Positions 1 to 8,950 of a stretch of DNA of 64,000 bases are shown in pieces. The notes below the pieces were generated by a model that made no database searches, was not told the DNA's origin, and saw only the letters and a program-made list of their open reading frames with translations. Source of the stretch: Chromobacterium amazonense (GTDB taxonomy: Bacteria; Pseudomonadota; Gammaproteobacteria; Burkholderiales; Chromobacteriaceae); contig NZ_MKCR01000032.1 of the NCBI RefSeq assembly GCF_001855565.1, positions 186,001 through 250,000 on the forward strand, written 5' to 3'. Within the stretch, counting starts at the first letter, position 1. The number at the start of each line of letters is the position of its first letter. The position numbers were made by a program, and so were the translations under genes.

Positions 1-2
1 GG

Positions 3-164
3 CAGAACAATCTCGATTTTCAACCCAATAGAGAGAAAAGCTGGATTCCAGCCGGTTCGCTGTTCTTGGGCGCGGATACCATCCTGGGGCCGTTCTTTGT
101 CGGGGTCGGCACTGCCCGCGGCGGGCAGTTGACCGGGTATATCTACCTCGGCGTCGATTATTGA
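3..164 (+). CDS. Patatin-like phospholipase with beta-barrel domain, C-terminal end only
   Basis: The first 164 bases hold the end of a reading frame that enters from outside the window and stops at TGA 162-164. The visible 53 residues contain SLFLGADTILGPFFVGVGTA and end in GYIYLGVDY. This resembles the last strands of the surface-antigen (BamA-like) barrel found at the C-terminus of RssA-like patatin proteins, including the terminal aromatic residue typical of outer-membrane barrels. The catalytic patatin domain would lie outside the window, so the family call rests on the tail alone. Confidence 0.6.
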   Translation, partial: QNNLDFQPNREKSWIPAGSLFLGADTILGPFFVGVGTARGGQLTGYIYLGVDY

Positions 165-304
165 GCGCGCGGCGCGCTGTGATGGCCCGGCGATCCATTG
201 GCGATGGAGCGCGGGGCTGTCCTTAAGGTCTGCTGCATTGCGATATTGGTACGAACGTTTGATTTAGTCCTGGCATTTGCGCTTGTCATGTCCTATCCCG
301 GTTA

Positions 305-326
305 AGGGCCGCCATCCGGCGGCCCT
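305..326. repeat. Perfect 9-bp inverted repeat in the lipase leader
   Basis: AGGGCCGCC-ATCC-GGCGGCCCT forms a perfect GC-rich stem. It ends 26 bases before the lipase start and just upstream of its ribosome binding site (GGGAGA at 342-347). There is no T-run after it, so it is not a normal intrinsic terminator. It could stabilise the 5' end of the lipase mRNA or be a binding site; its role is not known. Confidence 0.55.
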
Positions 327-351
327 GGTCAAGAACACATCGGGAGAGATA

Positions 352-1284
352 ATGAAACGTTTGTTGTCGCGCAGCGCGTTCGCGCTCGTTCTGCTGCTGC
401 TGCCGTTCGCATCGGCTCTGGCATCCGCTGGCTATACCCAAACCCGTTATCCCATCGTACTGGTGCATGGCCTGTTTGGTTTCGGCCAATTGCTGGGCGT
501 GGACTATTTCTACCAGGTGCCGGCGGCTTTGAAGGCCGACGGCGCCCAGGTGTTCGTGGCCGAGGTGTCGGCCACTGACAGCAATGAGGCGCGCGGCGAA
601 CAGCTGCTGCAGCAAGTGCGGCAGATATTGGCCATCACTGGGGCGCAAAAGGTCAATCTGATCGGCCATAGCCAGGGCGCGCCCACCGCGCGCTACGTAG
701 CCGGCGTGCGGCCGGATCTGGTAGCCTCGGTCACCACGGTGGGCGGCGTCAACAAGGGTTCCACCGTGGCCGACATCGTGCGCGGCGTGGCTCCTCCGGG
801 AACGGTCAGCGAAGCGGTCGCTTCGGCCATCGCCGGCGCCCTGGCCAAGGTGATCGCCTTCTTCTCCGGCACCAGCGACTTGCCGCAGCAACCCATCGCC
901 GCGCTGAACTCGCTGACCACCGCCGGCTCCCTGGCCTTCAACGCCAAGTTCCCGGGCGGCGTGCCGGCATCGGCCTGCGGCGAGGGCGATTACCAGGCGA
1001 ATGGCGTGCGCTACTACTCATGGACCGGCGCGGCCACCACTACCAATATCCTCGATCCGCTGACCATCCCGATGGGTGTGTTGGGCCTGGCTTTCGGCTC
1101 CACGCCGTCCGATGGTCTGGTTGGCGTGTGCTCGGCCCACCTGGGCCAGGTGATTCGCGACAATTACCAGATGAACCACGTCAACGAGATCAATCAGAGC
1201 TTCGGCTTGGTCAGCCTGTTCGAGGTGAGTCCGGTCACGCTGTATCGTCAGCAGGCCAACCGGTTGAAGAACGCGGGGCGGTAA
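352..1284 (+). CDS. lipA: Secreted triacylglycerol lipase (family I, foldase-dependent)
   Basis: Extracellular lipase of the Pseudomonas/Burkholderia type that hydrolyses triglycerides. The 310-residue precursor starts at ATG 352 behind GGGAGA; a longer frame from 277 would put residues before the signal peptide. Residues 1-26 form a Sec signal peptide (KR, Leu-rich core, ALASA). The oxyanion motif VLVHG is at about 36-40 and the nucleophile motif GHSQG at 105-109 (Ser107). The acid is in the SDGLVG segment, the His in MNHVNEIN, and two cysteines (in ASACGEG and GVCSAH) can form the family disulfide. The length fits the family (about 310). The gene directly downstream encodes the matching foldase, which supports a type II secreted, chaperone-dependent enzyme. 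Confidence 0.93.
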   Translation: MKRLLSRSAFALVLLLLPFASALASAGYTQTRYPIVLVHGLFGFGQLLGVDYFYQVPAALKADGAQVFVAEVSATDSNEARGEQLLQQVRQILAITGAQKVNLIGHSQGAPTARYVAGVRPDLVASVTTVGGVNKGSTVADIVRGVAPPGTVSEAVASAIAGALAKVIAFFSGTSDLPQQPIAALNSLTTAGSLAFNAKFPGGVPASACGEGDYQANGVRYYSWTGAATTTNILDPLTIPMGVLGLAFGSTPSDGLVGVCSAHLGQVIRDNYQMNHVNEINQSFGLVSLFEVSPVTLYRQQANRLKNAGR

Positions 1285-1285
1285 G

Positions 1286-2209
1286 ATGAGACGCCGCAGT
1301 GGGTGGGGATTGGCCTTGCTGGCCGGCTGCGCGGCGCTGGCCTGGTGGTATTGGCCACCCCCCGCCTCGGGACCGTCCAGCTTGCCGGGCGCCGTGGCAT
1401 GGGGCGGTCCGGCGGCCTCGCTGCGCGGCACCTCGCCGGACGGCGCGGTCAAGGCCGATGGCGCGGGCGCGCTGCGGGTCGATCAGGAGCTGCGCCGTTT
1501 GTTCGACTATTACCTGGCCACGCTGGGCGAGCGCACTTTGCCGCAAATCCGCGCCGAGCTGCAGCGTCATCTGCAAACACGCTTGCCGGCCAAGCCGTTG
1601 GCGCAGGCGATGAACCTGTTCGACCGTTACGTCGCCTATCGCCAGTCGCTGGCCGGCATGGCGGTGGCGGCCAGCTCCGACCTGTCGCAAAGGCTGGCCA
1701 GGGCGAGGGCGGTGCGGCTGCAGTATTTCAGCGCGGCCGAGGTGGCGGGGCTGTTCGGCGACGAGGACCGCTATGACGCGTTCACCGCGCAACGCTTGGC
1801 CATTCTGGCCGATGCCTCATTGAGCGCGGCGGAAAAGCAGCGGCGAATCGCCCTGCTGGAGCGGCAGCTTCCGCCTGAGCTGCGCGCGGCGCGCGAGGAG
1901 CCGGTCAAGCACCTGGCGCTGGCGGAGGCGGAGGCGGCCTTGCGCCAGCGCGGCGGGGGCGAGCAGGAGCTGTACCAGTTGCGCGCCTCCATGGTGGGGC
2001 AGGCAGCGGCCGATCGCTTGTCTGAACTGGACAGGGAGCAGGCGGCATGGGGGCAGCGGGTCAATGATTTCACCCGCGAACGCGCCGCCATCCTGGCCAA
2101 TGGCCGACTCAGCGCCAAGCAGCAACAGCAGGCGGTGGCGCAATTGCAGGCGCAGCGTTTCTCGGCGCAGGAGGCCTTGCGTCTGCCTGGCTTTGTCGCC
2201 AGTCATTGA
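1286..2209 (+). CDS. lifO: Lipase-specific foldase (steric chaperone)
   Basis: Membrane-anchored periplasmic chaperone that folds the LipA encoded one base upstream. The 307-residue protein has a short basic N-terminus and a single membrane anchor (about residues 6-24), then a Pro/Ala-rich linker and a long helical domain. The family motif RxxFDYYL is present as RRLFDYYLATLGE near residue 70, which in related foldases is needed for lipase activation. The C-terminal half is rich in Gln, Arg and Glu helices, as expected. The one-base gap suggests translational coupling with lipA. A terminator follows. Confidence 0.92.
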   Translation: MRRRSGWGLALLAGCAALAWWYWPPPASGPSSLPGAVAWGGPAASLRGTSPDGAVKADGAGALRVDQELRRLFDYYLATLGERTLPQIRAELQRHLQTRLPAKPLAQAMNLFDRYVAYRQSLAGMAVAASSDLSQRLARARAVRLQYFSAAEVAGLFGDEDRYDAFTAQRLAILADASLSAAEKQRRIALLERQLPPELRAAREEPVKHLALAEAEAALRQRGGGEQELYQLRASMVGQAAADRLSELDREQAAWGQRVNDFTRERAAILANGRLSAKQQQQAVAQLQAQRFSAQEALRLPGFVASH

Positions 2210-2225
2210 GTGTCGGCTGCAACGA

Positions 2226-2251
2226 AAACAGGCGCCCCATGGCGCCTGTTT
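2226..2251. terminator. Intrinsic terminator between lifO and trpC
   Basis: AAACAGGCGCC-CCAT-GGCGCCTGTTT is a perfect 11-bp stem with A and T ends, so it can act in both directions. It lies 16 bases after the lifO stop and 18 before the convergent trpC stop. Confidence 0.8.
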
Positions 2252-2269
2252 CTGTTGGAGCAATCAGGG

Positions 2270-3067
2270 TCAGGGCTGGTTGAAAAACAGCCGCTGCAGC
2301 GCCTCGCCCGGTTCCGCTTCCCGCATGAAGGCTTCGCCCACCAGGAAGCTGTGCGCGCCGCTGGCCTGCATCAGCCGCACGTCTTCCACGCTGGCGATGC
2401 CGCTCTCGGTGACGGCGATGCGGCCGTCGGTGATGCGCGGCAGCAGTTTCAGCGTGGTGGTTAAGCTGACTTCGAAGCTGCGCAGGTTGCGGTTGTTGAC
2501 GCCCACCAGCTCGGTCTTCAACTGCAGCGCGGCGTCCAGTTCCGCCTCATTGTGCACTTCCACCAGCACCGCCATGCCCAGCTCGTGGGCCAGCGCTTCC
2601 AGCGCCATCATCTTGGGCAGCTCCAGCGCGGCGGCGATCAGCAGGATGCAATCCGCGCCCATGGCGCGGGCTTCGTACACCTGGTATTCGTCGACGATGA
2701 AGTCCTTGCGCAGCGCCGGCAGATGGCAGGCGGCGCGGGCGGCTTCCAGGTAGGCGGCGTCGCCCTGGAAGTATTGGCGATCGGTCAGCACCGACAGGCA
2801 GGCTGCGCCGTGGGCGGCGTAGCTGGCGGCGATGGCGGCGGGCTGGAAGTCGGCGCGGATGACGCCCTTGCTGGGGCTGGCCTTCTTGATTTCGGCGATG
2901 ACCGCGGCCTTGCCCAGCGCGTGCTTGGCGCGGATGGCGGCGACGAAGTCGCGACGGTCGCCGCGCGCCTCTGCCTCGGCGCGCACCGCGGCCAGCGGAC
3001 GCGCGGACAGCGCCGCGGCGATTTCCTGGCGTTTGGTGGCGATGATGGTGTCGAGAATATCGGACAT
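2270..3067 (-). CDS. trpC: Indole-3-glycerol phosphate synthase
   Basis: Cytosolic TIM-barrel enzyme of tryptophan synthesis that converts CdRP to indole-3-glycerol phosphate. The start at 3067 ([16 protein letters not shown]) matches the usual N-terminus; an upstream in-frame start would add 20 residues unlike the family. The protein is 265 residues, the family length. Visible motifs are [11 protein letters not shown] (substrate lysine and phosphate-binding serine), [29 protein letters not shown] and AVTESGI. It stands alone here without trpD or other trp genes, between convergent lifO and a co-oriented SDR gene. Confidence 0.95.
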   Translation of the reverse strand: MSDILDTIIATKRQEIAAALSARPLAAVRAEAEARGDRRDFVAAIRAKHALGKAAVIAEIKKASPSKGVIRADFQPAAIAASYAAHGAACLSVLTDRQYFQGDAAYLEAARAACHLPALRKDFIVDEYQVYEARAMGADCILLIAAALELPKMMALEALAHELGMAVLVEVHNEAELDAALQLKTELVGVNNRNLRSFEVSLTTTLKLLPRITDGRIAVTESGIASVEDVRLMQASGAHSFLVGEAFMREAEPGEALQRLFFNQP

Positions 3068-3194
3068 GCTGATTCGGAGGTTGAAAGTCGAATTGGCCAT
3101 CATGCAGAACATCCCGCCCGATGGCAAGCCGGATCGGGACGGGATGGGGGCGATTCAAGGGCGGCTCAGGCCGCCGTTGGGCTCGTCAGCAGGC

Positions 3195-3953
3195 TCAGCG
3201 CGATACGAAACCGCCGTTGATGAACAGGGTCTGCGCGGTGGTCCAGCGGTTTTCAGGCGATACCAGATGCTTGACCAGCGGCACCAGGTCGGCCACCTGG
3301 CCCAGCTCGCCGTTGATGCTGGCGGACTTCAGATAGGCCACGGTTTCCGGCGTTTCCACCGAGTAGAAGAAGGCCGTGTCCATCGGGCCGGGAGCCACCA
3401 CGTTGACGGTGACGCCGCGGTGGCCGATTTCCTTGGCCAGCGCGCGGGTGAAGTCCTCCAGCGGCGCCTTGCTGCCGGCGTAAGCGCCGTAGTGGCCGGT
3501 GGTGGCCGCCAGCAAGGAGGTGCCGATGCTGAGGATGCGGCCGTTGTCGCGGATGCGGCGGCCGGCTTCTTGCAGGCAGAAGAACGCCGCTTTGGTGTTC
3601 AGCGCGAAGATGGCGTCGAATTCCTCCTCGCTGACTTCCGTCACCGGCTTCTTCACCATCATGCCGGCGGTGTTGATCAGGATGTCCAGATGGCCGAAGC
3701 GTTGCTCCACCGCGTCGAACAGGCGGCGCACTTCCGCCGTCTTGGTGATGTCGGCTTGCACTGCGAAGGCCTGGCCGCCGGCGGCGTGGATCTTGGCCGC
3801 GGCTGCTTCGGCGTCGGCGCGCGAACCGGCGCTGTTGTAGTGGATGGCAACGGCGGCGCCTTCTGCTGCCAGCGCCTCGGCAAAGGCCCGGCCCATATTG
3901 CGCGATGCGCCGACGACCAGAGCAACTTGACCTGCGAATTGGGATTGGCTCAT
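3195..3953 (-). CDS. Short-chain dehydrogenase/reductase
   Basis: A 252-residue classical SDR oxidoreductase of unknown substrate. The start at 3953 is preceded by GGAGAAG; a longer frame to 4022 lacks such a site. The Rossmann glycine motif is present as GASRNMG (TGxxxGxG variant) near residue 15, followed by NTAG and a YxxxK site seen as YGAYAGSK. The C-terminal FINGGFVSR is typical of FabG-like members. It is divergent from the LysR regulator at 4087, a frequent regulator/target layout, so it is probably controlled by that protein. The reaction cannot be told from sequence. Confidence 0.88.
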   Translation of the reverse strand: MSQSQFAGQVALVVGASRNMGRAFAEALAAEGAAVAIHYNSAGSRADAEAAAAKIHAAGGQAFAVQADITKTAEVRRLFDAVEQRFGHLDILINTAGMMVKKPVTEVSEEEFDAIFALNTKAAFFCLQEAGRRIRDNGRILSIGTSLLAATTGHYGAYAGSKAPLEDFTRALAKEIGHRGVTVNVVAPGPMDTAFFYSVETPETVAYLKSASINGELGQVADLVPLVKHLVSPENRWTTAQTLFINGGFVSR

Positions 3954-4086
3954 TTCACTTCTCCGTAAGATTGACCGCAAAGCGCGGCGGGCTGTGGATG
4001 CTTCGCAGTGTATTGCTGGCATAGGGCAAGATAAATCGGCCTGATTTGATTACACTGTCCAAAAAATCGTGCTAATTGGAGGGCGG

Positions 4087-4995
4087 ATGGATCGGATACA
4101 AGCCATGCAGGTATTCGTCACCGTGGTGGATGCCGGCGGCTTCACCAAGGCGGCGCAGCAATTGCAGCTGCCGCGGGCGACGGTTTCCAGCGCGGTGCAG
4201 CAGCTGGAGGCGCAGCTGGGCGCGCGGCTTTTGCACCGGACCACGCGGCGGGTGCAGCTGACGCTGGACGGCAGCGGTTTCTATGAGCGTTGCCGCCAGC
4301 TGCTGGCGGATTTCGACGAGATCGAGGCGTTGTTCAGCCAGCAGGGCGCCGGGCCGCGCGGCAAACTGCGCATCGACGTGCCCGGGCCGATAGGCCGCCA
4401 GGTATTGGCGCCGGCCTTGCCGGATTTTTTTCGGCAATACCCGGACGTCCAGCTAGAGCTAGGCGTAACCGACCGGCCGGTGGACTTGATCCAGGAGGGC
4501 GTGGATTGCGTGATCCGCGTGGGATTCCTCAGCGAATCGCGCCTGGTGGCGCGGCGCATCGGCTTGATGCCGCAAGGCAATTACGCCAGTCCGGATTATC
4601 TGGCGCGGCATGGCATGCCGCAGTCGCCGGACGATCTGGACGCTCACCTGGCGGTCACTTATGCCTCGCCGGCCAGCGGCAAGGCGCTGGGCTGGGAGTA
4701 TGCGCAGCAGGGCGAGTGGCGCGAGCGGCCCATGCGTTCCTGCGTCAGCGTCAATCACGTGGAAACCTACACCGCCTGCGCGCTGGCCGGGCTGGGCCTG
4801 ATCCAGCTGCCGCGCTACGACGCCGCGCAATATGTGGCGGCGGGCCGGCTGGTGGAAGTGCTGGCCGACTGGCCGCCGCAGGCTTTGCCGGTGTCGGTGC
4901 TCTATCCGCATCGCCGCCATTTGTCGCGGCGGGTGCAGGTGTTTGTCGAGTGGGCGGGCGCCTTGATGCGGGAGCAGCTGCAATTGCTGGCGTGA
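4087..4995 (+). CDS. LysR-family transcriptional regulator
   Basis: A 302-residue LTTR. The start at ATG 4087 (MDRIQAMQVFVTVV) lies 4 bases after GGAGGG (4078-4083) and fits the family N-terminus. Residues 1-60 form the winged HTH (FTKAAQQLQLPRATVSSAVQ, then LEAQLGARLLHRTTR). The remainder is a substrate-binding domain of the CrgA/DmlR-like subgroup (LRIDVPGPIGR, AVTYASPASGK). It is transcribed divergently from the SDR gene, 133 bp apart, so it probably regulates that gene. The effector is unknown. Confidence 0.9.
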   Translation: MDRIQAMQVFVTVVDAGGFTKAAQQLQLPRATVSSAVQQLEAQLGARLLHRTTRRVQLTLDGSGFYERCRQLLADFDEIEALFSQQGAGPRGKLRIDVPGPIGRQVLAPALPDFFRQYPDVQLELGVTDRPVDLIQEGVDCVIRVGFLSESRLVARRIGLMPQGNYASPDYLARHGMPQSPDDLDAHLAVTYASPASGKALGWEYAQQGEWRERPMRSCVSVNHVETYTACALAGLGLIQLPRYDAAQYVAAGRLVEVLADWPPQALPVSVLYPHRRHLSRRVQVFVEWAGALMREQLQLLA

Positions 4996-5003
4996 GCCGG
5001 CGC

Positions 5004-6635
5004 TTAACTCTCTGCCGGCTCGCGGCTGGAAATGCCCAGCCGCTGCATGCGCGATAGCAAGGTGGTGCGCTTCAGTCCCAGCTTGGCGGCCGCGCCGCGC
5101 GGGCCGGCGACGATGCCGTTGCATTCCTTCAGCACCCGGAGGATGCGCTCCTTTTCCGGCTCGCAGGCGTCAAACAGCGACGTTTCCCGCCGCGCGGGCG
5201 CGGCGGGCGGCGTACAGGAAGGCGCGGCCTGATGATAGGCGAGATCGGTTTGCGGCAGATTCAGCACCGGGCCGCGCGTCAGAATCACTGCCCGCTCGAT
5301 GACGTTTTGCAGCTCGCGCACATTGCCTGGCCAGTTGTGCCGCTGCAGCCGCTGCAGCGTTTCCGCTGGGATGCTTTCTATGCAGCGGTTCATGCGCCGC
5401 GCGAACTTCTGCGTGAAGAATTGCGCCAATAACGGAATATCGTCCGGCCGCTCTCGCAAGGGCGGCAACAGGATGGGAAACACGTTGAGCCGGTAATACA
5501 GATCGCTGCGGTAGCGCTTGTCGGCGATCATGCCCATCAGGTCGCAGCTGGTGGCGGAGATCACGCGCACGTCCACCGGAATGATCTTCTGCCCGCCCAG
5601 TCGCTCCACCTCGCGCTCCTGCAGCACGCGCAAGAGCTTGGGTTGCAGCTCCAGCGGAATGTCGCCGACTTCGTCGAGAAACAGCGTGCTCTGGTCGGCC
5701 ATTTCAAAGCGGCCGAGGCGCTGCGCGGTGGCGCCGGTGAAAGCGCCTTTTTCGTGGCCGAACAGCTCGCTTTCCAGCAGGCCGGCGGGAATGGCGGCGC
5801 AGTTCATATTCACCATGCGCTTGCTCGCGCGCGGGCTGTGGGCGTGGATGGCGCGCGCGATCAGTTCCTTGCCGGTGCCGGTTTCGCCAAGCAGCAAGAC
5901 CGAGCAGTCGCTGGCGGCGACGATCTCCACCTGTTCCAGCACGGCGGACATGGCCGCGCTATGGCCGATGATTTCGTCAAAGTTTTGATAATGCTGGATT
6001 TCGTTGGTCAGCTGCAGGTTCTCGCTGGCCAGTTGGTCCTTCAGGCGCGAGATTTCCTGATAGGCCAGCGCATTGTCCAGGCCCAGGGTCAGCCGCGCCG
6101 CCACCTGCTGCAGCAGCGGCAGCACCGCGCGGAAATAGCCGCTGTCGCCGGGATAGGCCAGCAGCAACGCTCCCACGGTGCCGGAAGCGCCGCATAGCGG
6201 CAGCACGCACAGCGAGCGGCAGCCGGCGCGCATCACGTCGGCAAAGCGCGGATGGACGGCGGCCATTTGCTCCAGCGTCGGCTCGCTGGCCAGCAAGAGT
6301 TGATGGCCTAGCATCGCCTCGCGCGCCGGCAGGCGGTCGCGCGGGTAGCGGGTGTGGCGGCAGCGTTCGCGGCCTTCGCGCTCCAGGAAGATGTCGTGCA
6401 CTTGCAGCTCGCCGTCGTCTTCGCCATGCAGATTGAGGCCGACGAAGCTGACGCCGAAGGCCAGTTGCAGCGCCTGGGCCACTTTTTCCGCCAGTGCTTC
6501 CAGCTGCAGCGTGGACAGCACCGCATTGGTGACATCCACCAGGATTTGCAGCTGATCGCGGTCGGCGCGCAGCGTGGCGTCCGGATCGACGGGCGGCGCA
6601 GGCTGGCCGCAGGGTTGAGGCGCGAGTATCGGCAT
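5004..6635 (-). CDS. fhlA: FhlA-type sigma-54 activator of the formate hydrogenlyase genes (single GAF)
   Basis: Enhancer-binding protein that would sense formate and activate sigma-54 promoters of the hyf and hydN-fdhF units. From the start at 6635 (MPILAPQP) it has 543 residues; a TTG 12 codons upstream is possible. Order: one GAF domain (about 30-190), AAA+ domain with Walker [11 protein letters not shown], the sigma-54 contact loop GAFTGA, Walker B LFLDEVGD, then a C-terminal Fis-type HTH with [20 protein letters not shown], nearly as in E. coli FhlA. E. coli FhlA is about 690 residues with two GAF domains, so this is a shorter form. It follows hycI in the same direction after 93 bp. Confidence 0.88.
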   Translation of the reverse strand: MPILAPQPCGQPAPPVDPDATLRADRDQLQILVDVTNAVLSTLQLEALAEKVAQALQLAFGVSFVGLNLHGEDDGELQVHDIFLEREGRERCRHTRYPRDRLPAREAMLGHQLLLASEPTLEQMAAVHPRFADVMRAGCRSLCVLPLCGASGTVGALLLAYPGDSGYFRAVLPLLQQVAARLTLGLDNALAYQEISRLKDQLASENLQLTNEIQHYQNFDEIIGHSAAMSAVLEQVEIVAASDCSVLLLGETGTGKELIARAIHAHSPRASKRMVNMNCAAIPAGLLESELFGHEKGAFTGATAQRLGRFEMADQSTLFLDEVGDIPLELQPKLLRVLQEREVERLGGQKIIPVDVRVISATSCDLMGMIADKRYRSDLYYRLNVFPILLPPLRERPDDIPLLAQFFTQKFARRMNRCIESIPAETLQRLQRHNWPGNVRELQNVIERAVILTRGPVLNLPQTDLAYHQAAPSCTPPAAPARRETSLFDACEPEKERILRVLKECNGIVAGPRGAAAKLGLKRTTLLSRMQRLGISSREPAES

Positions 6636-6728
6636 GGGTGGGCTCGGAAATGGCGGAAACTTGCAGAGCAAATTTTACCGGCCGGCCGCACCTGCTCAAA
6701 GCATATGTGCCGCTTAATCGCCATCGGT

Positions 6729-7208
6729 TTAATCTGCGTCAGACAGCCAGGGCAAATGATCCAGCGCCGGATCATCGCGCAGCGCGGCGTAAAGCCGGCT
6801 CACCGCCTGGCGCACCTGCTCGGTCATCGGGCAGTAAAACGCCACCAGATCGGGCTGGATGCCGATGAACTCCACCACCGGCACGGTTTCCGCCAGCCGC
6901 TCCATCACAAAGCTCAGCGGCAGGTCGTGGGTGCTCATGATGAACATCTCGGCCAGCGCATCCGGCGGCACGCGGCGGATTTCGCCGGGGGGCAGGCCCA
7001 TGTCGGCGGCGTCCACCAGCACCACGCGGCGCGGCGAGCGCGCGGCGATGCGGTGGGTGGCGTTTTCCGGCGCGCTGCCGCCATCCTCCACGTCCCAGCC
7101 CGGCAGCGGCTGCTGTTTCATCATGTCAGCGAGCAAGGGGCCGGCGCCGTCGTCGCCCATCATGCTGTTGCCTATGGCCAGGATCAGATCGGGCGTGTCA
7201 GTCTTCAT
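6729..7208 (-). CDS. hycI: Hydrogenase large-subunit maturation protease
   Basis: Nickel-dependent endopeptidase of the HycI family that removes the C-terminal tail of the hydrogenase large subunit (hyfG here) after nickel insertion. The 159-residue protein starts [20 protein letters not shown]; the GN(x)4DDG motif carries the first metal-binding Asp, DAADMG the second, and STHDLPL the His. Its start overlaps the end of hycH by 11 bases, so it is translated as part of the hyf operon. Confidence 0.94.
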   Translation of the reverse strand: MKTDTPDLILAIGNSMMGDDGAGPLLADMMKQQPLPGWDVEDGGSAPENATHRIAARSPRRVVLVDAADMGLPPGEIRRVPPDALAEMFIMSTHDLPLSFVMERLAETVPVVEFIGIQPDLVAFYCPMTEQVRQAVSRLYAALRDDPALDHLPWLSDAD

Positions 7209-7608
7209 GTCGTTTCACCATCAGGTAGAGCGCCGGTTCGGCGTCCATCGCCGCCAGCGCGCGCATCAGCGCGTCGCTCCAGCCGCGCTGCGTGTCGTCC
7301 ATGGCGTCGCGTCCGCGCGTCAGCGCCAGGGCCAGCATGGCGGCGTGGCTGGCGTCTATCATGATCTCGCCGAAGCGCAAAACGCCGGCCAGCTTGCGCC
7401 GCGCCTCGCTCTCGGGCAGCGTCTCCAACCATGCCGCGTAGCCGTCTTCTGGGCAGCTGAGCATGGTTTGCAGGCAGTCGATCACGCCGATGTGGTGGCC
7501 CAGCGCCAGTGTCTGGTAGATCACCTGCCGCGCGCCGTCGTCGTCCGGCATGTCTTCTTCGCGTTGCAGGAATTTGCGTCCTAGGGCGTGGAACACGATG
7601 CGGCTCAT
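7198..7608 (-). CDS. hycH: Formate hydrogenlyase maturation protein HycH
   Basis: HycH/HyfJ-family accessory protein for assembly of the membrane hydrogenase; its biochemical function is not settled. The start at 7608 ([14 protein letters not shown]) gives 136 residues, the length I recall for E. coli HycH, and overlaps the end of hyfI by four bases. Family features visible are [34 protein letters not shown] and the end LYLMVKR. It lies between the small subunit gene and the protease gene, as in hyc/hyf operons. Confidence 0.92.
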   Translation of the reverse strand: MSRIVFHALGRKFLQREEDMPDDDGARQVIYQTLALGHHIGVIDCLQTMLSCPEDGYAAWLETLPESEARRKLAGVLRFGEIMIDASHAAMLALALTRGRDAMDDTQRGWSDALMRALAAMDAEPALYLMVKRHED

Positions 7609-8405
7609 TTCTGGCCTCCTTCCATGCTGATGTCCCACAGCCGGGTGAAGATTTCGTTTTCGCGCGGGTCGTCGATGGCGCACAGGAAGCGCTTGACGCG
7701 TTCATCCAGCGTCAGGCCGTCGGCCTGGCTGGCCAGATCCATGAACTGGTCGGCAAGGAGGCGGCCGCTGCGGTAGCCGGCCAGCCGCCGCGCCTCGCGT
7801 TCGATGCGCACGCGCGTATCGAGCGGCAGGGACGGGTGCGGTAGCAGGGCGCGGTCGCATTCGCCTTCTACCTGATGGCTGGCGTGCAGCTTTTGCTCCA
7901 GCAGCCCCAACGCCATGGCGAAGCCATAGATGGTGGCGGCAGGCGTCGGCGGGCAACCGGGGATGTAGACATCCACCGGCACGATCTTGTCGCTGCCGCC
8001 CCATACGCAGTAGAGGTCGTGGAAAATGCCGCCGCTGCAGCCGCAGGCGCCGTAGGAGACCGATATCTTGGGGTCCGGCGCGGCCTGCCAGGCGCGCAGC
8101 GCCGGCATGCGCATGGCGCGGGTGACGGCGCCGGTGAACAGCAGAATGTCGGCGTGGCGCGGCGAGGCCACCACCTTGATGCCGAAGCGCTCGGCGTCGA
8201 ACACCGGCGTGATGGCGGCGAAGATTTCGATCTCGCAGCCGTTGCAGCCGCCGCAGTCCACGCGGTAGACATAGGCGGAGCGCTGGATGTCCTTCAGCAG
8301 TTTCTGCTTCAAGTGGGCGATGCCCTCGCTTTCGGTCAGCGGCTTGGGCATGCCGTATTCGTCGCGCGGAATGATCAGCTTGCTGTCCGGTTGGATGGGA
8401 ATCAT
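7605..8405 (-). CDS. hyfI: Hydrogenase small (electron-transfer) subunit, NuoB-like
   Basis: Small subunit of the group 4 NiFe hydrogenase (HycG/HyfI), homologous to NuoB of complex I. It holds the proximal 4Fe-4S cluster that passes electrons to the NiFe site. The start at 8405 ([18 protein letters not shown]) gives 266 residues with GGAG upstream. Cluster motifs are CGGCNGCE (about 51-58), YGACGCSGG and PGCPPTP. The C-terminal extension beyond the NuoB core is HycG-like. The start overlaps the hyfH stop in an ATGA. Confidence 0.94.
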   Translation of the reverse strand: MIPIQPDSKLIIPRDEYGMPKPLTESEGIAHLKQKLLKDIQRSAYVYRVDCGGCNGCEIEIFAAITPVFDAERFGIKVVASPRHADILLFTGAVTRAMRMPALRAWQAAPDPKISVSYGACGCSGGIFHDLYCVWGGSDKIVPVDVYIPGCPPTPAATIYGFAMALGLLEQKLHASHQVEGECDRALLPHPSLPLDTRVRIEREARRLAGYRSGRLLADQFMDLASQADGLTLDERVKRFLCAIDDPRENEIFTRLWDISMEGGQK

Positions 8406-8941
8406 ATTCTGTTCTCCTCGGCTCTGGTATGGCGCAGCGCGTCGCGTTCTATGGTCTGCTTGCGTTTGCACTCGGGGCAGGCGGCGTACAGGCCGCGCAG
8501 CGTGTCGTCCAGATGGAGGCCGCTCTGGCGCAGCAGATCCATCGCGTGGTGGACTTCCTTGCGCGGCGCGAAGGGTCTGCCGCAGCAGGCGCAGTTTTCC
8601 AGCCGGAAGCTGGCGCGCTGGATCAAGTCCGCCTTGCTGGCCACCGCCAGCTCGAATTCCTGGGTCAGCTGGATGGCGCGGGTGGGGCAGACTTCCTCGC
8701 ATCGGCCGCAGAAGATGCAGCGGCCCAGGTTCAGCGCCCATTCGCGCCGCCCGGCGCGGCTGTCGGTTTGCATGGTCAGCGCGCCGGCCGGACAGGCCTG
8801 GGTACAGGCGGCGCAGGCGATGCACTGGCAGGCGTTCAACTCCGGCTTGCCGCGAAAACCGGGACTGACCGGAAACGGGGCGAACGGGTATTTCGTGGTC
8901 GGCTCGCCCGCCTTGGCTATGATCTTGAATAGCTTGAACAT
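8402..8941 (-). CDS. hyfH: Hydrogenase ferredoxin-like subunit, NuoI-like
   Basis: Iron-sulfur subunit (HycF/HyfH) linking the FDH-side ferredoxins to the hydrogenase. In 179 residues it has two 4Fe-4S motifs, [12 protein letters not shown] (about 41-52) and [12 protein letters not shown] (about 75-86), homologous to NuoI. A later cysteine set ([12 protein letters not shown] and ACPECK) is the extra rubredoxin-like segment seen in HycF proteins. It lies 9 bp after hyfG and overlaps hyfI. Confidence 0.93.
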   Translation of the reverse strand: MFKLFKIIAKAGEPTTKYPFAPFPVSPGFRGKPELNACQCIACAACTQACPAGALTMQTDSRAGRREWALNLGRCIFCGRCEEVCPTRAIQLTQEFELAVASKADLIQRASFRLENCACCGRPFAPRKEVHHAMDLLRQSGLHLDDTLRGLYAACPECKRKQTIERDALRHTRAEENRI

Positions 8942-8950
8942 GGCGTTTTC

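Noticed and set aside
271-286. TGGCATTTGCGCTTGT upstream of lipA as a sigma-54 promoter
   Set aside because: The GG is present but the base pair 12 positions on is TG and not GC, so it fails the invariant part of the -12 box.
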